Shown here one piece after another: positions 49,903 through 58,287 of a DNA stretch of 64,000 nucleotides. Every line of letters starts with the position of its first letter. The stretch's first letter is position 1. This DNA comes from a virus, in the IMG/VR virus record IMGVR_UViG_3300035664_000005, positions 36,946 to 100,945 of that record. One strand, given 5' to 3'. Under the pieces are notes generated by a model that saw nothing but the letters and a program-made list of their open reading frames with translations, did no database searches and was not told the DNA's origin. The position numbers and the translations under genes were made by a program.

Positions 49903-50668
49903 TGTGCTCAACGCTCCAGAATATCTTTCACCAAGTTCAATAAGCACATTTCAACAATGTCCGTATAAGTACAAACTTTCTCGGATAGATGGGCTCAAAG
50001 AACCCGCCACCGAACATACATTGTTGGGCAATTATGTTCATTCTATTTTAGAAGAGTTCTATCGTCTTGAAGCATCAGAGCGAACAGTTTTTAACGCACG
50101 AACTTTATTTCGTGCTGTTTGGGATGATTACTCTGAAGAAGTTACCAAAATTTATCGTGGGAACAAATCTCGTATAGATGAGTTTCGGTTGAGGGCTCGC
50201 TACTGCATAGAGAACCTTATGGCGATGGAGCCGTCTAACGAAATTGAATTTGACGGTATTGAGACAGAACTAAATCACTCTGTGCTTGGCGTCCAAATTA
50301 AAGGCTTTATTGATAGATGGGCTGTCAAAGAGGGCAAAATAGACATTGGAGACTACAAGACAGGGAAAGTCCCTCAATTGCGATTCCGTGATGACAAGTT
50401 TGATCAACTACTAATTTACGCTGTTATTTTGTCCGAGATTGAGGACAAGGAGATTGGCACCCTAGAGTTGTTGTACATCAAAGACGGGGTTAAACTAACC
50501 AAGAATCCAACCCAAGAAGATATAAATAGAATTAAAGAAATGTTAGTAGAAATAAGAAGTGCCATAGACGAACGATGCCAAACAGAGGTTTTTGAAACCA
50601 AGGTTGGTGTATTGTGCGGATGGTGTCACTTTAAACCTATATGTCCTGCATGGAGTAAAAATAAATGA
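49895..50668 (+). CDS. RecB/Cas4-like exonuclease with Fe-S cysteines
   Basis: A 257-residue PD-(D/E)XK nuclease. SPSSISTFQQCPYKYKLSR, GNYVHSILEEFY, IKGFIDRWA and IDIGDYKTGK are the RecB-nuclease motifs including the catalytic Asp and D-Y-K; Cys in CPYKY with CGWCHFKPICP at the end would hold a 4Fe-4S cluster as in AddB/Cas4. Partner of the Rad52-like protein for end resection. The start is uncertain: TTG 49895 or GTG 49904, both overlapping or abutting the previous stop. Confidence 0.82.
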   Translation: MTDVLNAPEYLSPSSISTFQQCPYKYKLSRIDGLKEPATEHTLLGNYVHSILEEFYRLEASERTVFNARTLFRAVWDDYSEEVTKIYRGNKSRIDEFRLRARYCIENLMAMEPSNEIEFDGIETELNHSVLGVQIKGFIDRWAVKEGKIDIGDYKTGKVPQLRFRDDKFDQLLIYAVILSEIEDKEIGTLELLYIKDGVKLTKNPTQEDINRIKEMLVEIRSAIDERCQTEVFETKVGVLCGWCHFKPICPAWSKNK

Positions 50669-51174
50669 ACGATGAAGCATTCTCGCGACTTGTCGCGGAA
50701 GAAGTAAAAAACAAAGCATCTGAAGCACAGAAAAAATATCTGATGATGCCCGAGAATCTAGATAGATGGAAGCGGGCGTTGCAATATCTTTCCACAAATC
50801 TTGAAGAACAGATCAAAGAGATTGACCAACAAGAAGCAATACGCCTAACCAAGTACAAAAATTTGGGGACAGAAGGCGATCTTTTGCTTGCTGAAGCGTC
50901 GGCGACATCTGGCGTTCGTAGATCAAAAATTGATAGGTTCAGATTTTTTGTGTCAGCCAAACTTGATGAGGTTTCAAGGATGGTTGCATCTGTTTCTGAG
51001 GAAAATCCGTTAGATGATTTTCACCGCAAAGCAATAAAAAAGTGGTGGTCTCTAATGCAAGAATTTGAAATGGAACCAACACGAATTGACTATGCGCTCT
51101 ATGCGTCATTAGACGGCAAATGGGATTTTGAAGATCTCAGCCTAGAAAACAATTTTGACGATCTTGAAGATTAA
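50665..51174 (+). CDS. Hypothetical helical protein
   Basis: A 169-residue charged, helical protein (EEVKNKASEAQKKYLMMPEN; EEQIKEIDQQEAIRLTKYK) with a C-terminal acidic tail. Starts by a 4-base overlap with the RecB-like gene. Possibly a DNA-transaction accessory factor; no homology recognised. Confidence 0.55.
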   Translation: MNDEAFSRLVAEEVKNKASEAQKKYLMMPENLDRWKRALQYLSTNLEEQIKEIDQQEAIRLTKYKNLGTEGDLLLAEASATSGVRRSKIDRFRFFVSAKLDEVSRMVASVSEENPLDDFHRKAIKKWWSLMQEFEMEPTRIDYALYASLDGKWDFEDLSLENNFDDLED

Positions 51175-51185
51175 GGAATTATTTC

Positions 51186-52319
51186 TTGACTCGTCAGCGA
51201 TTATTTCTTGACACATCATGCGTTGACGCGGCAAGAGAAAGACTCCGCCATGTATACGACACTTTTGACACTGTCTGCTATCAATTTTCTGGAGGCAAAG
51301 ACAGCACAGCCATAATTTATTTGGCTAAAGAAATACACGAAGAAAGAAATCTTGGAAAAGTAAAAGTTATTTTTCGTGATGAAGAGATGGTCAGCCCTGC
51401 CGTAGTCAAGTTCGTTGAGAAAGTGCGTCAATACGATTGGGTTGACATGGAATGGTATTGCCTTCCATCGGGTCAAGAGATTTGGGTTTTAGGTAGACGA
51501 GAGTATGTTTTGTTGTGGTCTCCTCAACGAAAAGCCGAAGGTCGTTTAGTTAGAGAGATGCCTGAGTGGGCTATTAGGGCTGAGCACTTTGGTTTAGATC
51601 CATCAAAGCCTTGCCCCAATCTTGTTGACTATTACACGATGCAAGGCAAAAAAGGTAGAACCGCTTTTGTTATGGGTGTGAGAGCAAACGAGTCAATGGT
51701 CAGGTATCGCTCATGCGTACAAAAATTGCATGAAAACTATATTGTTTCGCCGTTCTTGTTGCAAAAATCAATCCCCTTAAAATTTGCGAAAGTCATTTAC
51801 GATTGGACTACCGAAGATGTCCTCAAGTTTATTATTGATGAACACAAAGCCGAGTACTGCGAATATTATGATTTGGCTGAATTGACTGGTAGCAACAGTC
51901 GTGTAGGTATCCCTTTGCATTCCGTTGCTATTCGTAGAATCGGTGATGTTGTTGCTACTGAACCTGAGTTCTACGATCAACTTGTCCGCTGTTTTCCTCA
52001 AATAGATGCACAACGCAGATATTGGGCTGATTTTGATATTGAATCTTTGATATTGGGTTACGCGTCCAAAGGTTGGGATGGTATTTCTGATTGTATTGAC
52101 GACCACATGTTGACGCCGGGGATGCGTTTAGATGCATTGAAATTTGCATCCGCTTTCCGTAAAAAGCGGGCAGTTGATCCATATGGTTTTCCGCTTGAGT
52201 ATTTAGTGAGGACTTTGCTTCTCAACGAATTTCATCAGTCAACGCCAACTCCTGTCGGTCCTAAAACGAGGGCGCACACTATGAGGTTGAAGGCGATTGA
52301 AGCAGGGGACGATTACTAG
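51186..52319 (+). CDS. PAPS reductase-like adenine nucleotide alpha-hydrolase (IbrA-like)
   Basis: A 377-residue PP-loop ATPase: YQFSGGKDST near residue 33-42 is the pyrophosphate-binding loop, and later FVMGVRANESMVRYRSC resembles the (E/R)xG-region of PAPS reductases, without the C-terminal sulfonucleotide-reductase ECGLH motif. With the ParB-like gene two positions downstream it recalls the IbrA/IbrB pair of Escherichia coli and many phages, whose biochemical role is unresolved. TTG start with AAGGAA upstream; the stop is adjacent to the next ATG. Confidence 0.78.
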   Translation: MTRQRLFLDTSCVDAARERLRHVYDTFDTVCYQFSGGKDSTAIIYLAKEIHEERNLGKVKVIFRDEEMVSPAVVKFVEKVRQYDWVDMEWYCLPSGQEIWVLGRREYVLLWSPQRKAEGRLVREMPEWAIRAEHFGLDPSKPCPNLVDYYTMQGKKGRTAFVMGVRANESMVRYRSCVQKLHENYIVSPFLLQKSIPLKFAKVIYDWTTEDVLKFIIDEHKAEYCEYYDLAELTGSNSRVGIPLHSVAIRRIGDVVATEPEFYDQLVRCFPQIDAQRRYWADFDIESLILGYASKGWDGISDCIDDHMLTPGMRLDALKFASAFRKKRAVDPYGFPLEYLVRTLLLNEFHQSTPTPVGPKTRAHTMRLKAIEAGDDY

Positions 52320-52823
52320 ATGGCTTTTAATTATGTTGAATCTTTTCATATTGGTGGATTTTGGTCTAAGGAAGTCGCAAAAGTTTTGAATGGTCGCGGA
52401 GTTAGATGTGTTGCGCCTGATGTCAAGATCGCCAAAAACGATCATGAGCGTGATGAAATGACGAAGTTTGAGAAAGACATTATTTTTGATTGGACAGATA
52501 AATGCCTTGAGGTCAAATCTTCAACACGCGAATTTACCGATGATGTTTTTCAATATCCTTTTGATTCTCTATTTGTTGACACTGTTTCGGGATATGACGC
52601 CAAAGTTGACAAACCTCTTGCTTATGTTCTGATTTCGCAGAAAACTCGTGGGATTGTTTGTATTTCACCTAAAACTTATGACGAATGGAGAAAGGTGAAC
52701 ACCTTTGACCGTAAGAGGGAAATTATGGAATGGTTTTATAGTGCCCCTAAAAGTGTTTTACAACCTTTTGATTCTTTGGTTAATCATCTAATTAAAATAC
52801 AGAACGAAAGCGATGGCTGGTGA
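52320..52823 (+). CDS. PD-(D/E)XK nuclease-like protein
   Basis: A 167-residue protein. KDIIFDWTDKCLEVKSSTRE carries Asp then Glu-x-Lys (EVK), the hallmark spacing of small PD-(D/E)XK nucleases such as VRR-NUC or Holliday-junction types, inside a beta-alpha-beta arrangement. It is tightly wedged between the PAPS-reductase-like and ParB-like genes (abutting, and overlapping at TGATG), so the three probably work together. Confidence 0.6.
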   Translation: MAFNYVESFHIGGFWSKEVAKVLNGRGVRCVAPDVKIAKNDHERDEMTKFEKDIIFDWTDKCLEVKSSTREFTDDVFQYPFDSLFVDTVSGYDAKVDKPLAYVLISQKTRGIVCISPKTYDEWRKVNTFDRKREIMEWFYSAPKSVLQPFDSLVNHLIKIQNESDGW

Positions 52824-53371
52824 TGGAAATATCTTTTGTAGATAACAGACAACTCAAGATCCCTTCATGGGGTGCAACTAGTATTTTGCGACCCGAAAAG
52901 ATGCTCCTCAAGGCTTCAATGATTGATTATGGGTGGATACAGCCAATAGTTGTCAAGTCTTCCGACAACATGATTATTGACGGCTATCAGAGGTACCTAA
53001 TATCTCTTGACGACGAAAAGTTCATCAAAAAGCACGGGAACATGATTCCTGTGATTTACAAAAATGTAGATGAAGTTGAGGCGATAATTATGCATATTCG
53101 CCTGAACCGTGCTCGTGGTGCTGTGAATTCATATGCTCTCAGCCGTGCTGTCAAAAGATTGATTTCGTCGGGCAAATATGAGGAAGATGATTTGTCTAAC
53201 TTGTTTTTGATGCACGACGATGAAATTGATTTGCTTATGTCTGATGGTCTTTTGAAGAAGAAGAACTGGCAGAAATATGAGTATTCTCGTGCGTGGGTAC
53301 CGATTGAGGTTGCAAAACCAGTTGTAGTGGATAATGTGACCATTGAGCGACCACCCAATAAGGATCGCTAA
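52823..53371 (+). CDS. ParB-like nuclease-fold protein (IbrB-like)
   Basis: A 182-residue ParB/sulfiredoxin-fold protein. GWIQPIVVKSSDNMIIDGYQRYL is the ParB-type strand plus the DGYQR box (counterpart of GEHR/DGHHR), preceded by a conserved NNRQLKIPSW-like start and followed by MHIRLNRARGAV, like ParB N-R-x2-R. Its own HTH region is ALSRAVKRLISSG. ATG 52823 overlaps the nuclease stop (TGATG); an upstream GTG is possible. Confidence 0.75.
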   Translation: MEISFVDNRQLKIPSWGATSILRPEKMLLKASMIDYGWIQPIVVKSSDNMIIDGYQRYLISLDDEKFIKKHGNMIPVIYKNVDEVEAIIMHIRLNRARGAVNSYALSRAVKRLISSGKYEEDDLSNLFLMHDDEIDLLMSDGLLKKKNWQKYEYSRAWVPIEVAKPVVVDNVTIERPPNKDR

Positions 53372-53374
53372 ATA

Positions 53375-53401
53375 TTGCCGTTAGTTCATATGTGGTAAAA
53401 T
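53375..53401 (+). promoter_or_regulatory. Putative promoter of the connector/tail operon
   Basis: TTGCCG, a 15-base spacer, then TAAAAT, 27 bases before the ATG at 53429, which has a strong TTTAGGAGAG ribosome binding site. The spacer is short of the 17-base ideal. Confidence 0.4.
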
Positions 53402-53428
53402 TCGGGTGTCCCTTTTAGGAGAGTACTC

Positions 53429-53833
53429 ATGCCACGACCAAGAATGACGGAAGATGTTGAATTCCGCACAGATGTAAACACCGAGGGTGACCTTATTCGT
53501 CGCGCGCGCTTTGTCCAACGTCCTCGTCGTGTAGGAGGTCGGAGTGTTCCGGGTAATGCTCCCTACTACCGTCGTCGTCGGGCTGAACTAAACGCAGCAA
53601 GGCGTCAACAGCGTGGAGCAGTAGCGGGCGCAGGTAATGCCGCGCGCCGTGGTCGTGCCGCTCAGAGAACAGCACGAGGAGCAGGTCGTGCAGGTCGTAA
53701 CGCGGGCAACCCAAGAACAGTGACCCCAAGAAGTGCCCAAGGCGGTCGTCGTGGTGGAGTCAGAGGTGCATTAGCACGGGTAGCAAGAGCAGCCGCTGAC
53801 AGGCTTGAGAGACGCCGTAATCGTCGTCGCTAA
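53429..53833 (+). CDS. Arginine-rich basic protein
   Basis: A 134-residue protein in which Arg, Ala and Gly dominate (PYYRRRRAELNAARRQQRGA, AARRGRAAQRTARGAGRAGR, RLERRRNRRR). It must be extremely basic and disordered, and should bind nucleic acid. It is first in the connector/tail operon. DNA condensing in the head or coating the packaged end are plausible roles; ribosomal or RNA-binding interference is an alternative. Confidence 0.55.
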   Translation: MPRPRMTEDVEFRTDVNTEGDLIRRARFVQRPRRVGGRSVPGNAPYYRRRRAELNAARRQQRGAVAGAGNAARRGRAAQRTARGAGRAGRNAGNPRTVTPRSAQGGRRGGVRGALARVARAAADRLERRRNRRR

Positions 53834-53849
53834 CAATCGGAGGTAACCG

Positions 53850-54725
53850 ATGGCTTTGGTGACGGTTTCTGATCTAAAGACTTACATGGATATTAGTTTT
53901 TCTAATAGACAAGAAGACGCTGCTCAATTTGTCATTGATGGTCTTCAAAGTGAATTGGAAACATATTTGCGCCGACCAATTGAAGTTGCGACATTTGTGG
54001 AAACTTATGTTCTTGATTCTGACCATGTTGGTTTGCCGATGGGTTCAAGTCTGTTCAATGATGTTTATAACTCCACCGATGTTGACCCTGTTGGAATCAT
54101 TACTTACGGTACACCGCCTCCAACAATTTATTTGAAGAACTCTCCTGTGGTTTCTGTTCAAAGTGTAACTGTTAAGAATCTTTCTGAAGTTCAGCAAACT
54201 TTGGGTGAGGCGTTAAAGAGGCAAGCGACAGTTAGTTCGGCAACGGTTTCGGGTTCTAATGTTACTTACACTGCTTCTAATCACGGTATGACTGTTGGTC
54301 AAACTGTGTCTATCACGGGCATGTCTAGTAGCGCGTTAAATTTAACTTCCAAGGTTATTACTTCTGTTGCTACTAATACATTTGTTGTTTCACAAAGTGG
54401 TCTCACGGCAGGTACCTACGCTCAAGCAGGTACCGCAAATGCATACGGCTACGACTACACGGTTCGCACATACGGCATTGACTATTACCGTGGATACGCC
54501 AACGACAATGTGACCGTGACTTACACCGCTGGTTTAGCGGGCGATGGAATAAAAATGTTTAAGTTAATGATTCTTCGCGCCGCGGCTCGCGAAGTACAAA
54601 ACATGCACGACGATGTTGTAGGTATCAAAGATCTTGGTGCCCGTGAAGTTGCTTTACAGGAAACAGGTTTCTTGGAAAAAGAATTAATGTCTGTGAAACG
54701 GTGGCGCAGAAACAGGATTGGTTAG
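53850..54725 (+). CDS. Head-tail connector protein with inserted beta domain
   Basis: A 291-residue protein. N-terminal helices (VSDLKTYMDISFSNRQEDAA, then IDGLQSELETYLRRPIE) are typical of gp6/head-tail adaptors, and the C-terminal AREVQNMHDDVVGIK continues it. Between, residues ~125-200 are a Ser/Thr/Val/Gly-rich insert (YTASNHGMTVGQTVSITGMS) that looks like a surface-exposed immunoglobulin-like or carbohydrate-related beta domain. Strong ribosome binding site (GGAGGTAACCG). Confidence 0.72.
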   Translation: MALVTVSDLKTYMDISFSNRQEDAAQFVIDGLQSELETYLRRPIEVATFVETYVLDSDHVGLPMGSSLFNDVYNSTDVDPVGIITYGTPPPTIYLKNSPVVSVQSVTVKNLSEVQQTLGEALKRQATVSSATVSGSNVTYTASNHGMTVGQTVSITGMSSSALNLTSKVITSVATNTFVVSQSGLTAGTYAQAGTANAYGYDYTVRTYGIDYYRGYANDNVTVTYTAGLAGDGIKMFKLMILRAAAREVQNMHDDVVGIKDLGAREVALQETGFLEKELMSVKRWRRNRIG

Positions 54726-54728
54726 ATC

Positions 54729-55229
54729 ATGCCGGGTGATCTGAGAATAAAAATAACAGTTGACGCAGAAGCGGCAATCAAAAGAATGAAAGATATGCGA
54801 GATAGGTCTAAAGATTTTAGACCAGTCTTTAGATGGGCTAAACGAGAACTTGGATTGATGAACGGACAAAATTTTGCTCAAGGTGGTTTACCTTCTGGCA
54901 AACCGTGGTCTCCACTTGATCCCGAATATGCTGCTTGGAAAGCCACCGCTTACCCCGGCAGACCCGACATGGTAGTCAGCAAAAAATTGTTTAATTCTTT
55001 GCGCAACCTTAACGGTCCTGCAAATTCTATTCGTTTCATGAAAGCCACATTTGGAACAGATGTTGAGTACGCAAAATTCCATCAATACGGAACATCAAAA
55101 ATGCCGAAGCGTCAACTTGTTTATGAACCGAAAGGCTTTGCTGCGCGAGTTGCTTTGCTTTCGGCGAGACATGTTGTGGATGGTAAGTTGGGTGCAGGCG
55201 CGGGCGACTTAGCATTTGAGGGCAATTGA
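54729..55229 (+). CDS. Tail completion / virion morphogenesis protein (Mu gpG / P2 gpS-like)
   Basis: A 166-residue protein with FAQGGLPSGKPWSPLDPEYA, SKKLFNSLR, TFGTDVEYAKFHQYGTSK and MPKRQ, all typical of the phage virion morphogenesis family that finishes the head-tail joint. It lies where expected, between connector and sheath genes. Confidence 0.8.
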   Translation: MPGDLRIKITVDAEAAIKRMKDMRDRSKDFRPVFRWAKRELGLMNGQNFAQGGLPSGKPWSPLDPEYAAWKATAYPGRPDMVVSKKLFNSLRNLNGPANSIRFMKATFGTDVEYAKFHQYGTSKMPKRQLVYEPKGFAARVALLSARHVVDGKLGAGAGDLAFEGN

Positions 55230-55840
55230 TGAGCACACCAGTAACAGATTTGATGCACGGAGCACAGTGGGCTAAATATTATGTCAACACATATTTGAAT
55301 AGTGATTTACCCAACAGGATAAATCGTTATCGTTCAGGTTGGAACTTAGATTCCAGTGAGTTGCCAACACCTGAATTCTTTTTAACCTATGAGCCGATTG
55401 CTCTTGACCACTGGCCGACAATTATCACCGTTTGCTTATCAAGTTCCCCTTTTGAGCGGATGATGCAAGGCGGACAGGGTGACCCCTTATACAGAGTTAC
55501 ATACAGTATGCGCACCTACATTTGGACTAAAACCGAGGGTTCTGAAGCCGTGACCTTAATGCGAGATAGATTGACGACGGTTGTCAGGTCGGCTTTGATG
55601 GATAAACCTTGTCTGACACGGTATGACAGCGATTTTGACGCAGAGGTCATGATTGATGAATCCTCACTTACTGAAGAGTTTTCTGACTTAACCCTCATAA
55701 AAGGTGACCGCGTATTAGCGGGAGCATATTTAGGCTACAATTTAATACTGAACGAAACAATTTACCGTGATCAGATTGCGGCGATAACTGGCTATCAAAT
55801 TGAGAACTACAACTTGCGCAATACAGGGGCTACCTACTGA
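55229..55840 (+). CDS. Putative tail terminator/neck protein
   Basis: A 203-residue protein. The middle YEPIALDHWPTIITVCLSSSPFERM and the strand-rich YRVTYSMRTYIW resemble the tail terminator fold region of phage neck proteins; family match is not strong. Placement right after the tail completion gene and before the sheath supports it. ATG 55229 shares a base with the previous TGA. Confidence 0.55.
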   Translation: MSTPVTDLMHGAQWAKYYVNTYLNSDLPNRINRYRSGWNLDSSELPTPEFFLTYEPIALDHWPTIITVCLSSSPFERMMQGGQGDPLYRVTYSMRTYIWTKTEGSEAVTLMRDRLTTVVRSALMDKPCLTRYDSDFDAEVMIDESSLTEEFSDLTLIKGDRVLAGAYLGYNLILNETIYRDQIAAITGYQIENYNLRNTGATY

Positions 55841-56223
55841 TGAAACCATCATTTGAAACTGAGAACCACACCATCCCTTCAGGTATACGGGTATGGAATA
55901 AGACAAACGGCTATCTAGAAGTATCCTCGGAGGGTCATCTGCTTGAAGGTCAAACCGCCGCTTGGGTTGAAAAAAGCCCTGAAAATCTTTCCCTTGTAGA
56001 ACAAGGGTTTTTGGAAATTATTGGAATGAGCGTGGACGACGCCCCTGTCGTAGAAACAGAGCGTGCCGAAACCCCAAAAAAAAAGAAACCTTCATCCTCA
56101 GCACCAACGGTAGAAGCATCTCTCAGTTCGGACACAGAAGATCAAGTTGTTGCGGATGATAATAAAAATGATGTAAAAGAATCAACCCAATCAAATAACG
56201 ATGTTTCTGTTGAGACAGTTTAA
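55840..56223 (+). CDS. Small tail-region protein with acidic disordered tail
   Basis: A 127-residue protein with an N-terminal ~60-residue beta-like domain (TIPSGIRVWNKTNGYLEV, VEQGFLEIIG) and a Lys patch (PKKKKPSSS) followed by a Ser/Asp/Glu-rich disordered end. Shares its first base with the last of the preceding gene. No family; a minor neck or chaperone component. Confidence 0.5.
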   Translation: MKPSFETENHTIPSGIRVWNKTNGYLEVSSEGHLLEGQTAAWVEKSPENLSLVEQGFLEIIGMSVDDAPVVETERAETPKKKKPSSSAPTVEASLSSDTEDQVVADDNKNDVKESTQSNNDVSVETV

Positions 56224-56276
56224 GTAATGTATACTCGTTTTACAGAAATTTCTTCAACTCAAATGGATGGTGCTAG

Positions 56277-57743
56277 ATGGCCGGAGTAACAATTACAACA
56301 GCAGTTCGTACAGGCGCTATCAATACTGGTACCGCAGATGCTGCGAAATTCTTCCTATTAGGAACAGCAGAGCGTGGGAAAAGTGATTTAGCCTATTCGG
56401 TAACTTCGCTTGAGGATTTTGAAACCAAGTTTGGTTCGCATGTAAGCGGCTCCTACTCGTGGTATTCCATGAAAACCTTCTTTGAAGAAGGCGGCGTTGA
56501 GGCTTATTTCAAAAAAGTTGATGCTTCTGACGGCGTAGTCGCAACGAAAGCGTTTACGACTGCAACTTCTGCTGGTGCGGGTGTTACTTTCACAGCGGTA
56601 AGCAAAGGTACTTGGGGTAATACAGCAACATTCGTTGTCGCCAACAATACAACTACTTTTGATGTAACGATCACCTACAGCGGTACAGTAATTTATTCCG
56701 GCACAGGCTTAGCATCGTTGACCGAATTGGTTGCATCGGCGAACGCAGACACCACACTGGCAGACTATTACACCTGTGCTCTCTCATCGGGTGCAACTGC
56801 GTCACAGTTGTTGGCGACAGCCTCTTCAACTTCTGCATCCAACGGATCAAACGGAACGATTGCAAAATCGGATTTCATTAGCGCAATTAGCGCGTTCACG
56901 GAGGATCTTGGTTCAGGTGCTGTAGCGGCACCGGGTGTTGCTACGGGTAGTTCGGACAGCGCATTGTATGATGCTCTTCGCACACACGCCGCATCATATA
57001 ACCGTATTGCTCTTTGTGGTTTCGTTTCTACAGCAAGTCTTGCGAATGCACGCTCAGCATCAACTGGCTACACAGGAACCGAATACCACGAATACATGGC
57101 GTTCTACCATCCTTGGGTGCAAATTCCAAACGGTTCGGTAACTGTTGATGTACCACCAGAAGCGTATGTAGCCGCTGTTCGCGCACGCACACACAATGCT
57201 GTTGGTGCTTGGAAGGCTTATGCAGGTGTTGCATCTGAAGCAAAGTTTGTTACAGGAACCACTTTGGCTGTAAGCAGGGCTGACGGCGATCTCATGGATG
57301 CCGCATATGTCAATCCAATTCGTGTCATCAATGGTCGTGTTCGCATCTATGGTGCTCGTTCACACTCTTCAGTTGTTGCTCAGTGGCGTTTCATTACTGC
57401 TCGCGACACAATCAACTACATCAATGTTGAAGCAAATGCTCGTTTAGAGGATTTGGTGTTCTCAACGATTGATGGTCGTCAAACATTGTTTGCAAATATC
57501 ATCAACGCAATTCAATCTGTTGTTGAACCAATCCGTATCAACGGTGGCTTCTATGAGGGTTTTGCTACCGATGGTCGCCGTGTTGATTACGGCTACACAA
57601 TCAAGTGTGATGCTTCATTGAACCCAGTTTCCCAACTTGAAGAGGGAACAATCAAGGCAAGACTTGGTGTTCGTGTTTCAAGTATTGGTGACAAAATTGA
57701 AGTTGATCTCATCAAGTCAAATCTAACAACTGCTTTGGCATAA
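56277..57743 (+). CDS. Contractile tail sheath protein
   Basis: A 488-residue sheath subunit. FFLLGTAERGKSDL near the N-terminus and the C-terminal HSSVVAQWRFITARDTINYI, INGGFYEGFATDGRRVDYGY and ASLNPVSQLEEGTI-type strands are the conserved sheath core; the middle Ala/Ser/Thr-rich beta region (~85-240) is the variable outer domain. Establishes the phage as a myovirus. Expected to be very abundant. Confidence 0.88.
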   Translation: MAGVTITTAVRTGAINTGTADAAKFFLLGTAERGKSDLAYSVTSLEDFETKFGSHVSGSYSWYSMKTFFEEGGVEAYFKKVDASDGVVATKAFTTATSAGAGVTFTAVSKGTWGNTATFVVANNTTTFDVTITYSGTVIYSGTGLASLTELVASANADTTLADYYTCALSSGATASQLLATASSTSASNGSNGTIAKSDFISAISAFTEDLGSGAVAAPGVATGSSDSALYDALRTHAASYNRIALCGFVSTASLANARSASTGYTGTEYHEYMAFYHPWVQIPNGSVTVDVPPEAYVAAVRARTHNAVGAWKAYAGVASEAKFVTGTTLAVSRADGDLMDAAYVNPIRVINGRVRIYGARSHSSVVAQWRFITARDTINYINVEANARLEDLVFSTIDGRQTLFANIINAIQSVVEPIRINGGFYEGFATDGRRVDYGYTIKCDASLNPVSQLEEGTIKARLGVRVSSIGDKIEVDLIKSNLTTALA

Positions 57744-57754
57744 CGGAGGAATAA

Positions 57755-58234
57755 ATGGCTCGTCCAACATTGTTTAAGAATCTCGCTACACAGCGCCAAA
57801 TCGTTGGCAAGATCACGCCATCGCAAGGTACTGTTGGTTTGCCGACTTTCCCTGACTACTTCACGCAGATTGCTGGCGGAGAAATCACCGCATCTGTTGA
57901 GAAGGTTTACCACGGTGGAGACTTGTTCTCCGAGACCCTTTGTGCACCAATGGAAATTGGCGACATCACCCTCACTGGCTATGTGTCAACTGATGCGGCG
58001 TTTATGCAGAAGATTCAGGCTTTGCGTCCACTTGTTGGTCGTATCCGCTACGACATTGATGTCCATGTTTTTGACTGCGATATCGCTGTGCCGGGTGCCG
58101 ACCGACAGTACACAAGCGCTTTGCTTGTAGGTTTGACTGAGCCAGATGGTGATGCAACCTCGGGTACACCAGCAACATTCACACTGACATTCAGTGTTGC
58201 TACTGTTTCTGTAGGTAACGCCCCTCAAGTTTAA
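57755..58234 (+). CDS. Tail tube protein
   Basis: A 159-residue beta-barrel tube subunit following the sheath, behind GGAGGAATAA. KVYHGGDLFSETLCAPMEIGDITLTGY and a C-terminal ATFTLTFSVATVS match tube proteins of contractile tails, which form the inner channel. Followed by a weak TTCCC-TTTTT-GGGG hairpin (58235-58250) that may reduce readthrough. Confidence 0.8.
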   Translation: MARPTLFKNLATQRQIVGKITPSQGTVGLPTFPDYFTQIAGGEITASVEKVYHGGDLFSETLCAPMEIGDITLTGYVSTDAAFMQKIQALRPLVGRIRYDIDVHVFDCDIAVPGADRQYTSALLVGLTEPDGDATSGTPATFTLTFSVATVSVGNAPQV

Positions 58235-58274
58235 TTCCCTTTTTGGGGTTGCATTTTGATCGTTGAAGCCATGT

Positions 58275-58280
58275 TAGTGT
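58275..58280 (+). promoter_or_regulatory. Putative -10 box for leaderless start at 58288
   Basis: TAGTGT, seven bases, ATG, and no ribosome binding site; identical box to the one before 8399. It would give the chaperone genes their own message after the tube gene. Confidence 0.35.
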
Positions 58281-58287
58281 TGCGCGT

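Noticed and set aside
58235-58250. Terminator after the tail tube gene
   Set aside because: Only three clean G-C pairs and a wobble; too weak to list as a separate feature.
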